DNA from: an uncultured Lachnospiraceae bacterium
Lineage (GTDB): Bacteria > Bacillota > Clostridia > Lachnospirales > Lachnospiraceae
NCBI GenBank assembly: GCA_910584695.1
Contig: CAJUBR010000001.1
Span: 1-64,000, forward strand
DNA length: 64,000 nucleotides
Direction: 5' to 3'
Shown: positions 17,423 through 26,437 of the stretch, in pieces
Layout: every line of letters starts with the position of its first letter
How positions within the stretch are numbered: position 1 is the stretch's first letter
The notes under the pieces: generated by a model
Databases searched by the model: none
What the model saw: only the letters and a program-made list of their open reading frames with translations
What the model was told of the DNA's origin: nothing
Position numbers and translations under genes: made by a program

Positions 17423-19589
17423 GACACAAATCCTCCTCTGTTAATCCGCAATAATTAAGAAAATCCTGATAGGTGAATTCCGCTCCATAATCATAACTTG
17501 CTCTGTCTGCATACATTTTACTCAGAATTTCATCCATTTTTTCCTCGCCGCCCACCAGTTCCTCGGCTTTTAGAATCATCAACGGCATTCTCTTGTACAG
17601 ATTAGTACCCAAATTACTCTCATTTATATTCGCTTGATATTTTTTAGGGAGCTTTTCAAGATATTCCGGATAACGATTGTAGAAATTCCTGTTTTGCTCA
17701 TCAACAGCCTTCTGCCACTCATCAACATAATGTTGCTGTGCATAAAGCTGTCCGTATTTTTCCTTGACCATGCGATATGTGGAGTAAACCGTAAGTCCCT
17801 CATCTGACCACAGACCATCATCCAAACATTTTAAGCCAAAACCCCCCCACCATTGATGTATCATCTCATGAATGAAAACCTCAGTGGAGGTTGCCCCTTT
17901 GTCAACGTCCTTAAGCGTTTCAGGAGAAAGATAAGTTTCAGACCACTCACAAAATCCTTTAGCAGCGAACCCTCCCCTGTACATGGCACTCCGCTGAATC
18001 ATCAGCAGACGCTTATCCGTATTATAACCGCTTTCACCATAATGCCCATTACAATAATCAAATACATCAACAACTGACTGACGGATATCATAATCCTGCA
18101 CGGGTTCTTCATAGATTTTACCGTAAGCAAAGTCTATGCCTGCCTCTCCCACCGAAAATGAATCTATTACAAATTTTCCTGCACTGAAAAACAAACCAAT
18201 GAATTCTCCTGTTCTTTTCCAGGTTTTTGTCCCATCGTTGTTTACGGTAAAATCTGTCATCTGTTCATGTGCAAAAATAGGAATAAGTCCATCTGGAATG
18301 GTAATTTCAAAAGTTGTATTTTTATTGTCAATATTGTAATTCATCATGTCAGGAGCAATAGAAGCCCCCATAAGCGAAATATAATCCGGATCAATACTAT
18401 CGGAAATAGAAAGAGGCATATACCTTGCAACTGTAGGGAACCCCTCATATTCAACCACAAGTCTTTTTCCGTTTGCATCTGGCAGGGTAAAAATCGTTGA
18501 ACGTTCGCCGTTTGTATCATCATTACGTGTTTCGTATTCAATATCCTTATCATCATATGTGATTCGTTTAATTTTATAGCCTGCATTCAGCGTCAGCATA
18601 TTTTCACCACTCATAACGGAAATCAGCGTATACTCTGCTCTGCCTGATAACCTTCCCGTCACGGGATCCACTTTCAGCAAATAATGAACGGCAGATACAT
18701 TTCCCTTCGGTATATCGTTATGTTTGTCATAATAGTTTTCATCATATTCTTCCGGACCATGGTCGATAAAGGGCTGACTCACCCACAAAAATGCTCCGAC
18801 AGATATGCAAAGCATCGCTGCCACCAGAAAGTAAACCTTTTTAAGTCCCCTGACAAAGGATGACACAAGATTTTTCTGGTATCTGCGGATACACATAAGC
18901 GACATTAGCCATGCTCCCAAAGCAATTGCCAGCCATATCATTCGGGTATAAATCCCGATGCGAAGGGGCCAGTAACTTGGAAAACCGTCGGAATAAGTGA
19001 CAGTCAAAGGATTCAGCCAGCACATAAAATAGTCGTCTGAAACAAAACCGCTGAAACTAAAATAAGCAAGTACTGCATAAAGCATCACAGAAAGCTCGAT
19101 ACGGCGTGTAATCTGATAAAAAGCGTCTGTAAACAGAATGGAAATCCACCATGTCGGGAGCATAAAAACAAGAAAATGCAAAAAATAAAAATCTGCTGCA
19201 AATAAATATTCCATCTTCGCTGCTGTAAAAGGGAGATAAAGCAGAGAAACAATAACGGTTACAAACACAGATATGGTCATCATTGCCAATGTTTTTGCTA
19301 CAGACAGGCTGATTGGCGAGGCAATTGAATCTGTTAATACATCTGTGCTGCTGCGGTGAAGTCTGTCAGTTTCTAAAATTGTAATCACAGCCCACAATAC
19401 AGCACCGATTACCGTTCCTGCCAGTACGGGATTTACAATATACTTTCCGGACATTACTTCAGCATTGTTCGGCGTAAAAACCGAATACCCCGGAAGCAGT
19501 GCACACAGACATAAAATTGCGATAATCCATATTGTTCTGGATAGCAAAAGCCGTCGCAGCTCAACACGATACAAAGAAAATAATCTCAT
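17415..19589 (-). CDS. ABC-2 permease fused to an M1 family metallopeptidase
   Basis: 724 aa from ATG 19589 (an earlier in-frame start would overlap the ATPase gene and adds an atypical N-terminus). Residues 1 to about 275 form a permease of roughly seven membrane helices. The rest is an extracytoplasmic M1 gluzincin domain with zinc motif HEMIHQWW (about residues 574-581) and the third-ligand Glu in LWSDEGL about 20 residues later, so it is predicted catalytic. Permease/M1 fusions are known in Clostridia and Bacteroidetes. Joining a peptidase to an exporter suggests trimming of a peptide substrate at the membrane; this is inference. Confidence 0.85.
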   Translation of the reverse strand: MRLFSLYRVELRRLLLSRTIWIIAILCLCALLPGYSVFTPNNAEVMSGKYIVNPVLAGTVIGAVLWAVITILETDRLHRSSTDVLTDSIASPISLSVAKTLAMMTISVFVTVIVSLLYLPFTAAKMEYLFAADFYFLHFLVFMLPTWWISILFTDAFYQITRRIELSVMLYAVLAYFSFSGFVSDDYFMCWLNPLTVTYSDGFPSYWPLRIGIYTRMIWLAIALGAWLMSLMCIRRYQKNLVSSFVRGLKKVYFLVAAMLCISVGAFLWVSQPFIDHGPEEYDENYYDKHNDIPKGNVSAVHYLLKVDPVTGRLSGRAEYTLISVMSGENMLTLNAGYKIKRITYDDKDIEYETRNDDTNGERSTIFTLPDANGKRLVVEYEGFPTVARYMPLSISDSIDPDYISLMGASIAPDMMNYNIDNKNTTFEITIPDGLIPIFAHEQMTDFTVNNDGTKTWKRTGEFIGLFFSAGKFVIDSFSVGEAGIDFAYGKIYEEPVQDYDIRQSVVDVFDYCNGHYGESGYNTDKRLLMIQRSAMYRGGFAAKGFCEWSETYLSPETLKDVDKGATSTEVFIHEMIHQWWGGFGLKCLDDGLWSDEGLTVYSTYRMVKEKYGQLYAQQHYVDEWQKAVDEQNRNFYNRYPEYLEKLPKKYQANINESNLGTNLYKRMPLMILKAEELVGGEEKMDEILSKMYADRASYDYGAEFTYQDFLNYCGLTEEDLCLE

Positions 19590-19590
19590 T

Positions 19591-20445
19591 TTATGCCCCC
19601 TTGTGAATACAATATAAATATGCGTCTTCAAGCGTAGGCTCAGCGACCTGCACAAAGCCAGGCAGCCGCTCTGCTACAATTCTGCATCGGATTCCGTCAG
19701 CTGTGTTAATCTTTGAAACCACCTGACAATCTGCGGGCACAGAATCTCCAAGCTTTGAAAGGTAAACTCCTACATGATTCTCTGACTGCGAAATCAATTC
19801 AGCGGGTGAGCCGTCAAAGAGAATTAAACCGTCATGAATAACCAGCACCCGGTTACAAACTGCCTGAACATCCTCAACAATATGTGTGGAAAGCAGAATG
19901 ATTTTATTCTGTGCCATCTCCGAAAATATATTACGGAATTTTACACGTTCTTCCGGGTCAAGTCCAACCGTAGGCTCGTCCAGTATGATAAGCTGCGGAT
20001 CACCTAGAAGTGCTTGTGCAATGCCCACACGCTGCCGCTGACCACCAGAAAGATTACGAATCCGCACTTTTTTCTTCGTCGTCATATTTGTTCGTTCTAG
20101 AACATTGTCAATTACTTTTCTGTCCTTCACATTCTTTAATGCCGCCATATAATCCAGAAACTGCCATACTGTCAGTTCGTCATACAAACCAAAACTTTGC
20201 GGCAGGTAACCCAGCTGCGATTTCAGCTTTTTTTCCTGCGAAAGCTGCGGCTTTCCGTCAAGAAGTATTTCTCCCTTTGTAGGAATCAGTCCAGCGATCA
20301 ACAACTTCATCAGCGTTGTTTTTCCGGCACCGTTCGGACCGAGAATCCCAACAAAACCAGGACTTTCGACACTTATGGAAATATCCTGCAAAGCTTTTTT
20401 GCCCGATGGATAAATCATAGTTATATGATTTACATCAATTTTCAT
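19591..20445 (-). CDS. ABC transporter ATP-binding protein
   Basis: 284 aa. Walker A GPNGAGKTT, signature LSGGQRQRVGIAQ, Walker B LIILDEPTVGLD and the H-loop STHIVED are intact. The C-terminal extension (about 215-284) is typical of ATPases serving ABC-2 exporters. It is first in its operon, with a promoter preceded by three direct repeats; its stop lies 1 base before the start of the M1-permease gene. Confidence 0.92.
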   Translation of the reverse strand: MKIDVNHITMIYPSGKKALQDISISVESPGFVGILGPNGAGKTTLMKLLIAGLIPTKGEILLDGKPQLSQEKKLKSQLGYLPQSFGLYDELTVWQFLDYMAALKNVKDRKVIDNVLERTNMTTKKKVRIRNLSGGQRQRVGIAQALLGDPQLIILDEPTVGLDPEERVKFRNIFSEMAQNKIILLSTHIVEDVQAVCNRVLVIHDGLILFDGSPAELISQSENHVGVYLSKLGDSVPADCQVVSKINTADGIRCRIVAERLPGFVQVAEPTLEDAYLYCIHKGA

Positions 20446-20496
20446 AGATACATTTCTCCTTTCATCAACACAATGGATATCCGACTATGTATCTAT

Positions 20497-20558
20497 ACTA
20501 TAGCATATACTTTGTGTAATTTGCCTGGAGTTTATGTGGAGTTTGTCTGGAGTTTATG
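20497..20558 (-). promoter_or_regulatory. Promoter of the ABC/M1 operon with 11-bp direct repeats
   Basis: On the minus strand AAACTCCA occurs three times at exact 11-base spacing (plus-strand TGGAGTTT at 20526-20533, 20537-20544, 20548-20555), with a weaker fourth unit downstream. They end just upstream of where a -35 would lie; that -35 is poor (GGCAAA) while the -10 is of extended type, TGCTATAGT (-10 at 20497-20502). This layout fits activation by an OmpR-family regulator, and one is encoded immediately upstream. Confidence 0.72.
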
Positions 20559-20584
20559 TTCTTTTTGCATGGAAGCCGGTAATC

Positions 20585-20615
20585 AAAAAGAAACATCAAA
20601 TTAGCTTGATGCTTC
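20585..20615 (-). terminator. Terminator overlapping the sensor kinase stop codon
   Basis: Minus-strand GAAGCATCAAG-CTAA-TTTGATGTTTC (20590-20615) forms about 11 pairs counting G-U, followed by TTTTTG. The loop contains the kinase stop TAA, so the coding end forms the 5' arm. It separates the two-component genes from the ABC operon. Confidence 0.75.
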
Positions 20616-21956
20616 CTCAAATTCTGCTGTAAATTGTACCCCATCATCGATATTTTTTATAAAATGTGGAATATGATAGGTTTCCAGAATCATTCTTGTA
20701 ATGTACAAACCAAGTCCGCTTCCGTTCTTTGCAGATTGATTTACACGATAGAAAGCTTCAAAAAGATGGGGCAGATGCTTTTCATCTATATGTGCAGGTG
20801 AATTTGTAACCTCAAGCTTAGCCCTGCCATTGCCTTGAAAAAGCCTTACTGTTATGCTGCCATTTTCAGGTGAATGTGTAACAGCATTACCAAAAACGTT
20901 ACTGACTGCTTTTTTTAGCATTACCTCATCACCATATACAAACACGTCTTTTTCAATTTCTTTGATAATACTGATTGAAGAAATCACAGCATACTCCGAA
21001 TAATCATACAGCAAATCATCAATTATCCCAGAAAGGCTAACCGCTGCAACTGCCGTTTGTTTTTCCATATCAATATGGGAAACCAAAAGAATTTCCTTGA
21101 TAAAACAATTGAGTGACTGCAAGATTTCCGTACTGCGTGCAAGATATTTTTCTCTGTCTTTATACACACCAATTTCCGCCCGCATGCCCTCAAGCTGACC
21201 GATAACAATAGCAATCGGTGTTTTCAACTCATGAGAAACTCCTGAAAAGAAAAGCATTCTTCTGCGTTCACGTTCCTTTTCAAGCGTAATTTCATCCTCC
21301 AGAATCACATTGCGGCTGTGGAGCTCATCAAGTGCTTCATGCAACCTGTCAGATAATTCGTTAATGCTTTTTGAAAGCATACCGATTTCGTCATCGCGCA
21401 CATCAGGGCAATACCAGCTAAAATCAAGATTTGCAATCCGATTGGCAATTTTGCTGATTCTTAGTATCGGCCGTGTTGTATAATGGGAGAAAATGAATGC
21501 ACTTATGAAAGACATGATAATAATGATTCCTGTCACATATGGTATGCTGTTTATCATTGCTTCTGTGATTTCGTCAGTACGAGATGGATTGTAACGAATA
21601 ATAAGAACATATTCATCTGTAGAATCGACAAACCGAAACGGCTGTTTATTCCCCTGAAAAATATCAACATTGTTTTCTTCAAAGGTAAACAAACTGACAC
21701 TTTGATCTTCGTCGTTAATCAGCATCACATCTGCACCGGTTTCGCTGATAAAGTCTACAAAAAACATTTCGCTATTGTACTTTTCTGTTATTCGCAGTGT
21801 TGAAATCAACTGTTCTGTTTTCTTATCAAGTTCACGCTGTGCTTGATTTTTATTCGTATAAGGGAGAAAAAACCAGATACAGCAATATGCAAAAAGACTG
21901 ACTGCTAATGAAAGAATGAGCAGTATTAGAAAGGTTTTGATTGTCAGTTTTTTCAT
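20601..21956 (-). CDS. Membrane sensor histidine kinase
   Basis: 451 aa. Membrane helix at about 7-31, an extracellular domain of about 105 residues, second helix at about 141-160, HAMP, HisKA with phospho-accepting His near 242 (SGVSHELKTP), and a HATPase_c domain with N box GNAVTHSP and GSGLGLY. The start overlaps the response regulator stop by 4 bp (ATGA). Gene order places it as the sensor for the ABC/M1 operon downstream. The ligand is unknown; a cell-envelope or peptide signal is a guess. Confidence 0.92.
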   Translation of the reverse strand: MKKLTIKTFLILLILSLAVSLFAYCCIWFFLPYTNKNQAQRELDKKTEQLISTLRITEKYNSEMFFVDFISETGADVMLINDEDQSVSLFTFEENNVDIFQGNKQPFRFVDSTDEYVLIIRYNPSRTDEITEAMINSIPYVTGIIIIMSFISAFIFSHYTTRPILRISKIANRIANLDFSWYCPDVRDDEIGMLSKSINELSDRLHEALDELHSRNVILEDEITLEKERERRRMLFFSGVSHELKTPIAIVIGQLEGMRAEIGVYKDREKYLARSTEILQSLNCFIKEILLVSHIDMEKQTAVAAVSLSGIIDDLLYDYSEYAVISSISIIKEIEKDVFVYGDEVMLKKAVSNVFGNAVTHSPENGSITVRLFQGNGRAKLEVTNSPAHIDEKHLPHLFEAFYRVNQSAKNGSGLGLYITRMILETYHIPHFIKNIDDGVQFTAEFEEASS

Positions 21957-22621
21957 AATTCCTCTTTCCGAAGCTTATACCCAACACCCCGAACCGTTTC
22001 GATACAATCATGGTTGCCTAACTTCTTACGAATATTTTTCATATGTGTATCTACAATACGTGTATCACCATAAAAGTTATATCCCCAGAGTTTTGCAAGG
22101 AGTGCCTTTCTGGTTACCACCTCACCCGGAATCTTCACAAGCTCCTGTAAAATTTCAAATTCACGAAGCGTAAAATCAACAAATTCCCCTGCAATACAGA
22201 ATGTATGTGCCTTTAAGTCTAACGATATATTTCCATAGTGAAGTATTTCCGGCATTGATTGCATTGTCCGGCGTAAAACAGCCTCGACCTTTTGAAGCAG
22301 CAATGGCATGGACACGGGCTTTGTAATATAATCGTCAACTTTTAAATCATATCCCCTCATCTGATATGCTTCACTCTCTAATGCTGTCAGCATGATGATT
22401 GGAATATCATGCATTTTACGAATCATTTCACAAACCCCGTAACCATCAATTTTCGGAATCATTAGATCAAGCAAAATTAAATCAAAAAAACATCGACTGG
22501 CAAAATCAAGTGCTTCCACACCGTCATTTGCAGTTTTTACTTCATGACAAGCACTTTCTAAAAAATTTTGCAGAAGCTCCTGATAATCTGGATTATCCTC
22601 CACAACAAGTATCTTTGCCAT
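21953..22621 (-). CDS. OmpR-family response regulator
   Basis: 222 aa. Receiver domain with phospho-acceptor Asp near residue 52 (LILLDLMIP) and conserved Lys near 101 (DYITKPVS), then a winged-helix DNA-binding domain (about 130-222, REFEILQELVK, DTRIVDTHMKNIRKKLG). It is the probable binder of the 11-bp repeats at 20526-20555, because OmpR-type dimers recognise direct repeats of this period. Confidence 0.94.
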   Translation of the reverse strand: MAKILVVEDNPDYQELLQNFLESACHEVKTANDGVEALDFASRCFFDLILLDLMIPKIDGYGVCEMIRKMHDIPIIMLTALESEAYQMRGYDLKVDDYITKPVSMPLLLQKVEAVLRRTMQSMPEILHYGNISLDLKAHTFCIAGEFVDFTLREFEILQELVKIPGEVVTRKALLAKLWGYNFYGDTRIVDTHMKNIRKKLGNHDCIETVRGVGYKLRKEEL

Positions 22622-22704
22622 ATTTTCACTCCTTCTGAATCTAATTTAGACATAACATACCAAATTAAGTGTAATCGTATAATAGGATGAGATTTACTAC
22701 AGCT

Positions 22705-23175
22705 CTATTTCATCTCCTCTAAAAGCTGTCGCAACACAAAATCCACACTCTTTTTCCGGACTTCATTTCTTCCTATAGCACCATATTGCATAGTATACGT
22801 CTTTACCCGTCCATTCATGCAGATTCCAAAGCACACCATTCCCACTGGTTTTGTGGCTGTTGCACCTGTCGGACCTGCAATTCCGGTAATTCCAATTCCC
22901 ACCTCTGAGCCTGCTTCTTTTGCAACTCCTTCTGCCATCTGATGTGCAACTTCCTCACTCACCACACCAAACTGTGATATGGTATCTGCTTTTACTCCCA
23001 AATATTTTATTTTTGCTTCGTCTGCATAGGTTACAAAGCTGATATCCAACACTTTAGATGCATCTGCCACACTGATAATCGTGGCTGCTGTAAGTCCTCC
23101 TGTGCAGGACTCTGCAAATGAAATATGGTAATTCTTTTTTATCAGTTGTTTTACAACCTCTTCCTCTAAATTCAT
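22705..23175 (-). CDS. pncC: CinA C-terminal domain protein, NMN amidohydrolase
   Basis: 156 aa from ATG 23175, which has AGGA 5 bases upstream; an ATG 24 bases earlier is possible. It is a stand-alone CinA C-terminal domain with FAESCTGGLTAATI and GIAGPTGATATKPVG, the family that deamidates nicotinamide mononucleotide to recycle NAD breakdown products. The N-terminal CinA domain is absent. It closely follows the formate/nitrite channel gene, whose stop lies 8 bases upstream. Confidence 0.9.
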   Translation of the reverse strand: MNLEEEVVKQLIKKNYHISFAESCTGGLTAATIISVADASKVLDISFVTYADEAKIKYLGVKADTISQFGVVSEEVAHQMAEGVAKEAGSEVGIGITGIAGPTGATATKPVGMVCFGICMNGRVKTYTMQYGAIGRNEVRKKSVDFVLRQLLEEMK

Positions 23176-23182
23176 ATGATTC

Positions 23183-24022
23183 CTAATACTCCTCTGCATG
23201 AATGATTTCTTCTTCTTCCAATGCTCTATTTTTGGCTTTAAATGGTTTTAAGAATGCGTACCAATATCCCACTCCTACAACCAGACAGCCTCCAACGAGA
23301 TTTCCAAGTGTAACCGGCAATAAATTCTTAAAGAAAAAGTTAAACCACGTAAGACCCTCTGCTTCGATTCCATACTCCGCCTTTGTAAATAATCCGGCAG
23401 ATACATAATACATATCCGCAATACTGTGTTCAAATCCACAAAGTACAAATATCATAATCGGAAAATATAATGCTATAATCTTACCACTGATTTTTTTTGC
23501 AGCAAAAGACATCCAGACCGCAATACATACGAGAAAGTTACACAAAATCCCACGTATCAATGCATCCGAAAAAGCCATTGTTGTCCTTACATTGGCTGCA
23601 TTTACAATACTACTTGCCAAAGCACCATCAAACAAATCCGGCGTATGCCCTTTTACAATCAAAAATGCAACTAATAATGTACCAGCCAGATTCCCAAGAT
23701 AAACCACGATCCAATTTATCAGCATTTCATAAACCTTAACTTTTTTCTCCAACACTGAAATGATAATCAGATTATTACCGGTAAACAGTTCACTCCCTGC
23801 AATTAATACCATGGCAAGTCCCGCCGGAAAGATCATGGCACTGACTAATCTTGCCAAAGACGCACTTTCTACTGATACTGCCGCTGTTGTGGCTCCAATT
23901 CCCGCGATGGCAATGAAACATCCTGCAAATATTGCTAATACAAACATCTTTATAATCGGCATCCGAACCTTATTGATACCAATCTCAATATAATTTTTTG
24001 CTATTTCTAATGGTGAATGCAT
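23183..24022 (-). CDS. Formate/nitrite transporter family channel
   Basis: 279 aa with six predicted membrane helices. Contains FNT-type motifs including LFTGNNLI (residues about 93-100, the conserved GN), GTLLVAFL, and NFLVCIAVWMS. It moves formate, nitrite or hydrosulfide-like monovalent anions. In a fermentative anaerobe formate export is the most likely role, but substrate specificity is not readable here. It has its own promoter at 24070-24098 and is followed closely by the CinA-type gene. Confidence 0.9.
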   Translation of the reverse strand: MHSPLEIAKNYIEIGINKVRMPIIKMFVLAIFAGCFIAIAGIGATTAAVSVESASLARLVSAMIFPAGLAMVLIAGSELFTGNNLIIISVLEKKVKVYEMLINWIVVYLGNLAGTLLVAFLIVKGHTPDLFDGALASSIVNAANVRTTMAFSDALIRGILCNFLVCIAVWMSFAAKKISGKIIALYFPIMIFVLCGFEHSIADMYYVSAGLFTKAEYGIEAEGLTWFNFFFKNLLPVTLGNLVGGCLVVGVGYWYAFLKPFKAKNRALEEEEIIHAEEY

Positions 24023-24069
24023 AATTTCTCCTTCATCAATATATTTTTTCTTTTATAATACCACTTAAT

Positions 24070-24098
24070 ATTATAAAGTGTTTTTGAAAAAGATACAA
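24070..24098 (-). promoter_or_regulatory. Promoter for the formate/nitrite channel gene
   Basis: Minus strand TTGTAT (24093-24098), 17 bases, TATAAT (24070-24075), 48 bases upstream of the start codon. Confidence 0.65.
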
Positions 24099-24439
24099 CC
24101 AAAACTATTTCTCATCACTCTTTCATATCCAAAATATATCTTAACCGATTTGTTTTTATACCTTTTGAATTCCATATTATTTTAACATACCCATCAAGCC
24201 TTCACAAGCAATCATTTTTTACATATGACCTGTAAAAATCTTACACAAACCAAACAAGGACTCCCTACACCCATTCATTCAGATATAAGAAGTCCTCAAT
24301 TATTCTTTATTTAGTTGATGGTTATTCCCTTTTCCAGCCTCATCCTTCACTTATATTAGGATTCTCTAAAAATTGGAAACATCTTTCACACTAATCTCAT
24401 TTTCTGCCTAGCGACACACATTTGCTAAGTGTTCAACAC
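24099..24439. other. Intergenic stretch without genes
   Basis: AT-rich region between the GGGtGRT gene end and the channel promoter. An imperfect hairpin with arms AAGGACT (24256-24262) and AGTCCT (24290-24295) could end transcription of the GGGtGRT operon; I see no ORF, repeat or RNA gene in it. Confidence 0.4.
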
Positions 24440-25450
24440 CTAGAACTTCCCATCTTTCGCAGCTTCCTCAATAGAAACCGCAACGGCAACCGTCATACCA
24501 ACCATCGGGTTGTTACCAGCACCAATGAGACCCATCATCTCAACGTGTGCAGGAACGGATGAAGATCCGGCAAACTGTGCATCAGAGTGCATACGCCCTA
24601 ATGTATCCGTCATACCATAAGAAGCAGGACCGGCTGCCATGTTATCCGGATGAAGAGTACGTCCTGTACCACCGCCGGAAGCAACGGAGAAATATTTCTT
24701 TCCCTGCTCAATACATTCTTTCTTATATGTACCTGCTACCGGATGCTGGAAACGGGTTGGATTAGTTGAGTTACCAGTAATGGATACATCAACACCTTCC
24801 TTATGCATGATTGCAACACCTTCCGGTACGGAGTTTGCACCATAACAGTTAACCTTTGCACGAAGTCCCTCTGAATAAGACTTGCGGAATACTTCCTTCA
24901 CCTCATTGGTATATGGATCATACTCGGTCTCAACAAATGTAAATCCGTTGATACGGGAAATAATCTGTGCAGCATCCTTTCCCAAACCGTTAAGAATTAC
25001 TCTTAATGGTTTTTTACGAACCTTATTTGCCTTCTCTGCAATACCGATTGCACCTTCCGCAGCAGCAAATGATTCATGACCTGCCAAGAATGCGAAACAC
25101 TCTGTCTCTTCTTCCAGCAGCATCTTACCTAAATTACCATGTCCTAAACCTACCTTACGGGTATCTGCTACGGAACCCGGAATACAGAAAGCCTGAAGTC
25201 CTTCACCGATTGCAGCAGCTGCATCAGCAGCTCTCTTACAGCCTTTTTTGATTGCAATTGCAGCACCTACCGTGTAAGCCCAGCAAGCGTTCTCAAAACA
25301 GATTGGCTGAATTCCTTTAACCTGATTATATACATCTAAACCAGCATCCTTTGTAATCTTCTCTGCCTCTTCGATAGAGGAGATACCGTAGCTGTTTAAC
25401 ACTTCATTAATCTTATCAATTCTTCTTTCATATGATTCAAATAATGCCAT
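24440..25450 (-). CDS. GGGtGRT family protein
   Basis: 336 aa soluble protein containing the family's name-giving segment GGGTGRT at residues 259-265, plus Cys at 51, 56, 71, 89, 118, 202 and 246. The molecular function is not established to my knowledge; the family is widespread in anaerobes and travels with the NifU-like gene found directly upstream here (20-base gap), suggesting a metal or iron-sulfur role. It is probably abundant, judging by its strong ribosome binding site. Confidence 0.9.
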   Translation of the reverse strand: MALFESYERRIDKINEVLNSYGISSIEEAEKITKDAGLDVYNQVKGIQPICFENACWAYTVGAAIAIKKGCKRAADAAAAIGEGLQAFCIPGSVADTRKVGLGHGNLGKMLLEEETECFAFLAGHESFAAAEGAIGIAEKANKVRKKPLRVILNGLGKDAAQIISRINGFTFVETEYDPYTNEVKEVFRKSYSEGLRAKVNCYGANSVPEGVAIMHKEGVDVSITGNSTNPTRFQHPVAGTYKKECIEQGKKYFSVASGGGTGRTLHPDNMAAGPASYGMTDTLGRMHSDAQFAGSSSVPAHVEMMGLIGAGNNPMVGMTVAVAVSIEEAAKDGKF

Positions 25451-25470
25451 TATATCGTTACCTCCTTCTA

Positions 25471-26178
25471 TTATTTAGCAATCTCTTTGTCTGTACGTGG
25501 ATCGATTAACTTAACAGCATCATCTACTCTACCATACTGACCACAAGACTTTTCATATGCAGTGTTTGGATCGTCACCCTTTTTAATAAAATCTGTCATC
25601 TTACCAAGGTTAACGAATTTGTACCCGATAATTAAATCTTCAGCATCCAATGCGATTGCTGTCACATATCCTTCCGCCATCTCTAAGTAACGAGGACCTT
25701 TCTTAAGTGTACCATACATGGTACCAACCTGTGAGCGAAGACCCTTACCTAAATCCTCAAGACCTGCTCCTACTGGCAGACCATCTTCAGAAAATGCACT
25801 CTGTGTACGTCCATATACGATCTGTAAGAACAGCTCTCTCATTGCTGTATTAATCGCATCACATACTAAGTCTGTATTTAATGCTTCCATAACGGTTAAC
25901 CCCGGCAAAATCTCTGATGCCATAGCAGCAGAATGTGTCATACCAGAACATCCGATTGTCTCAACTAATGCTTCCTGGATAATGCCCTCTTTAACATTCA
26001 GTGTTAACTTGCAGGCACCCTGCTGTGGTGCACACCAGCCAATACCGTGTGTCAAACCGGAAATATCCTTTACTTCTTTTGCCTGAACCCACTTTGCTTC
26101 TTCAGGGATTGGTGCACAGCCATGATGTACACCCTGAGCTACTGGGCACATGTTTTCTACTTCCTGTGAATAAATCAT
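25471..26178 (-). CDS. NifU/IscU-like scaffold-type protein
   Basis: 235 aa from ATG 26178, which follows AAAGGAG; an upstream in-frame start would add 30 residues that look non-coding. It resembles the IscU/NifU N-terminal fold, with Cys at 11, 21, 49, 56 and 77 (IGCSGMTHSA) that could bind an iron-sulfur cluster. It pairs with the GGGtGRT gene, an arrangement known in clostridia. A function as iron-sulfur scaffold or iron-responsive partner is inferred, not shown. Confidence 0.82.
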   Translation of the reverse strand: MIYSQEVENMCPVAQGVHHGCAPIPEEAKWVQAKEVKDISGLTHGIGWCAPQQGACKLTLNVKEGIIQEALVETIGCSGMTHSAAMASEILPGLTVMEALNTDLVCDAINTAMRELFLQIVYGRTQSAFSEDGLPVGAGLEDLGKGLRSQVGTMYGTLKKGPRYLEMAEGYVTAIALDAEDLIIGYKFVNLGKMTDFIKKGDDPNTAYEKSCGQYGRVDDAVKLIDPRTDKEIAK

Positions 26179-26349
26179 GTTGAAACTCCTTTCAGTATGT
26201 AAAATATTATCGGCATTTTCTATATAGCTGATTGCCGCATTTAAATATATTTTCGCATATATTGACAAAAAAATCTAGTCCTAATTTGGCTAAAAATAAC
26301 ATTCTCCAAATATACTGTTAACTGCTGTTAAAATCTTGCAAAAAAATAT

Positions 26350-26378
26350 TTGTTGTTTTATCCTAATGTGTATATAAT
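26350..26378 (+). promoter_or_regulatory. Promoter for the PHP gene
   Basis: TTGTTG (26350-26355), 17 bases, perfect TATAAT (26373-26378), 60 bases before the ATG. Confidence 0.65.
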
Positions 26379-26437
26379 GACAATATTGAAATATAAATAA
26401 TGGTTTTCAAAATACGAATCCGACCAGGAGGCTTCTT

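Noticed and set aside
23202..23408. Plus-strand frames over the channel and GGGtGRT genes
   Set aside because: Reversed-frame shadows of strongly conserved genes.
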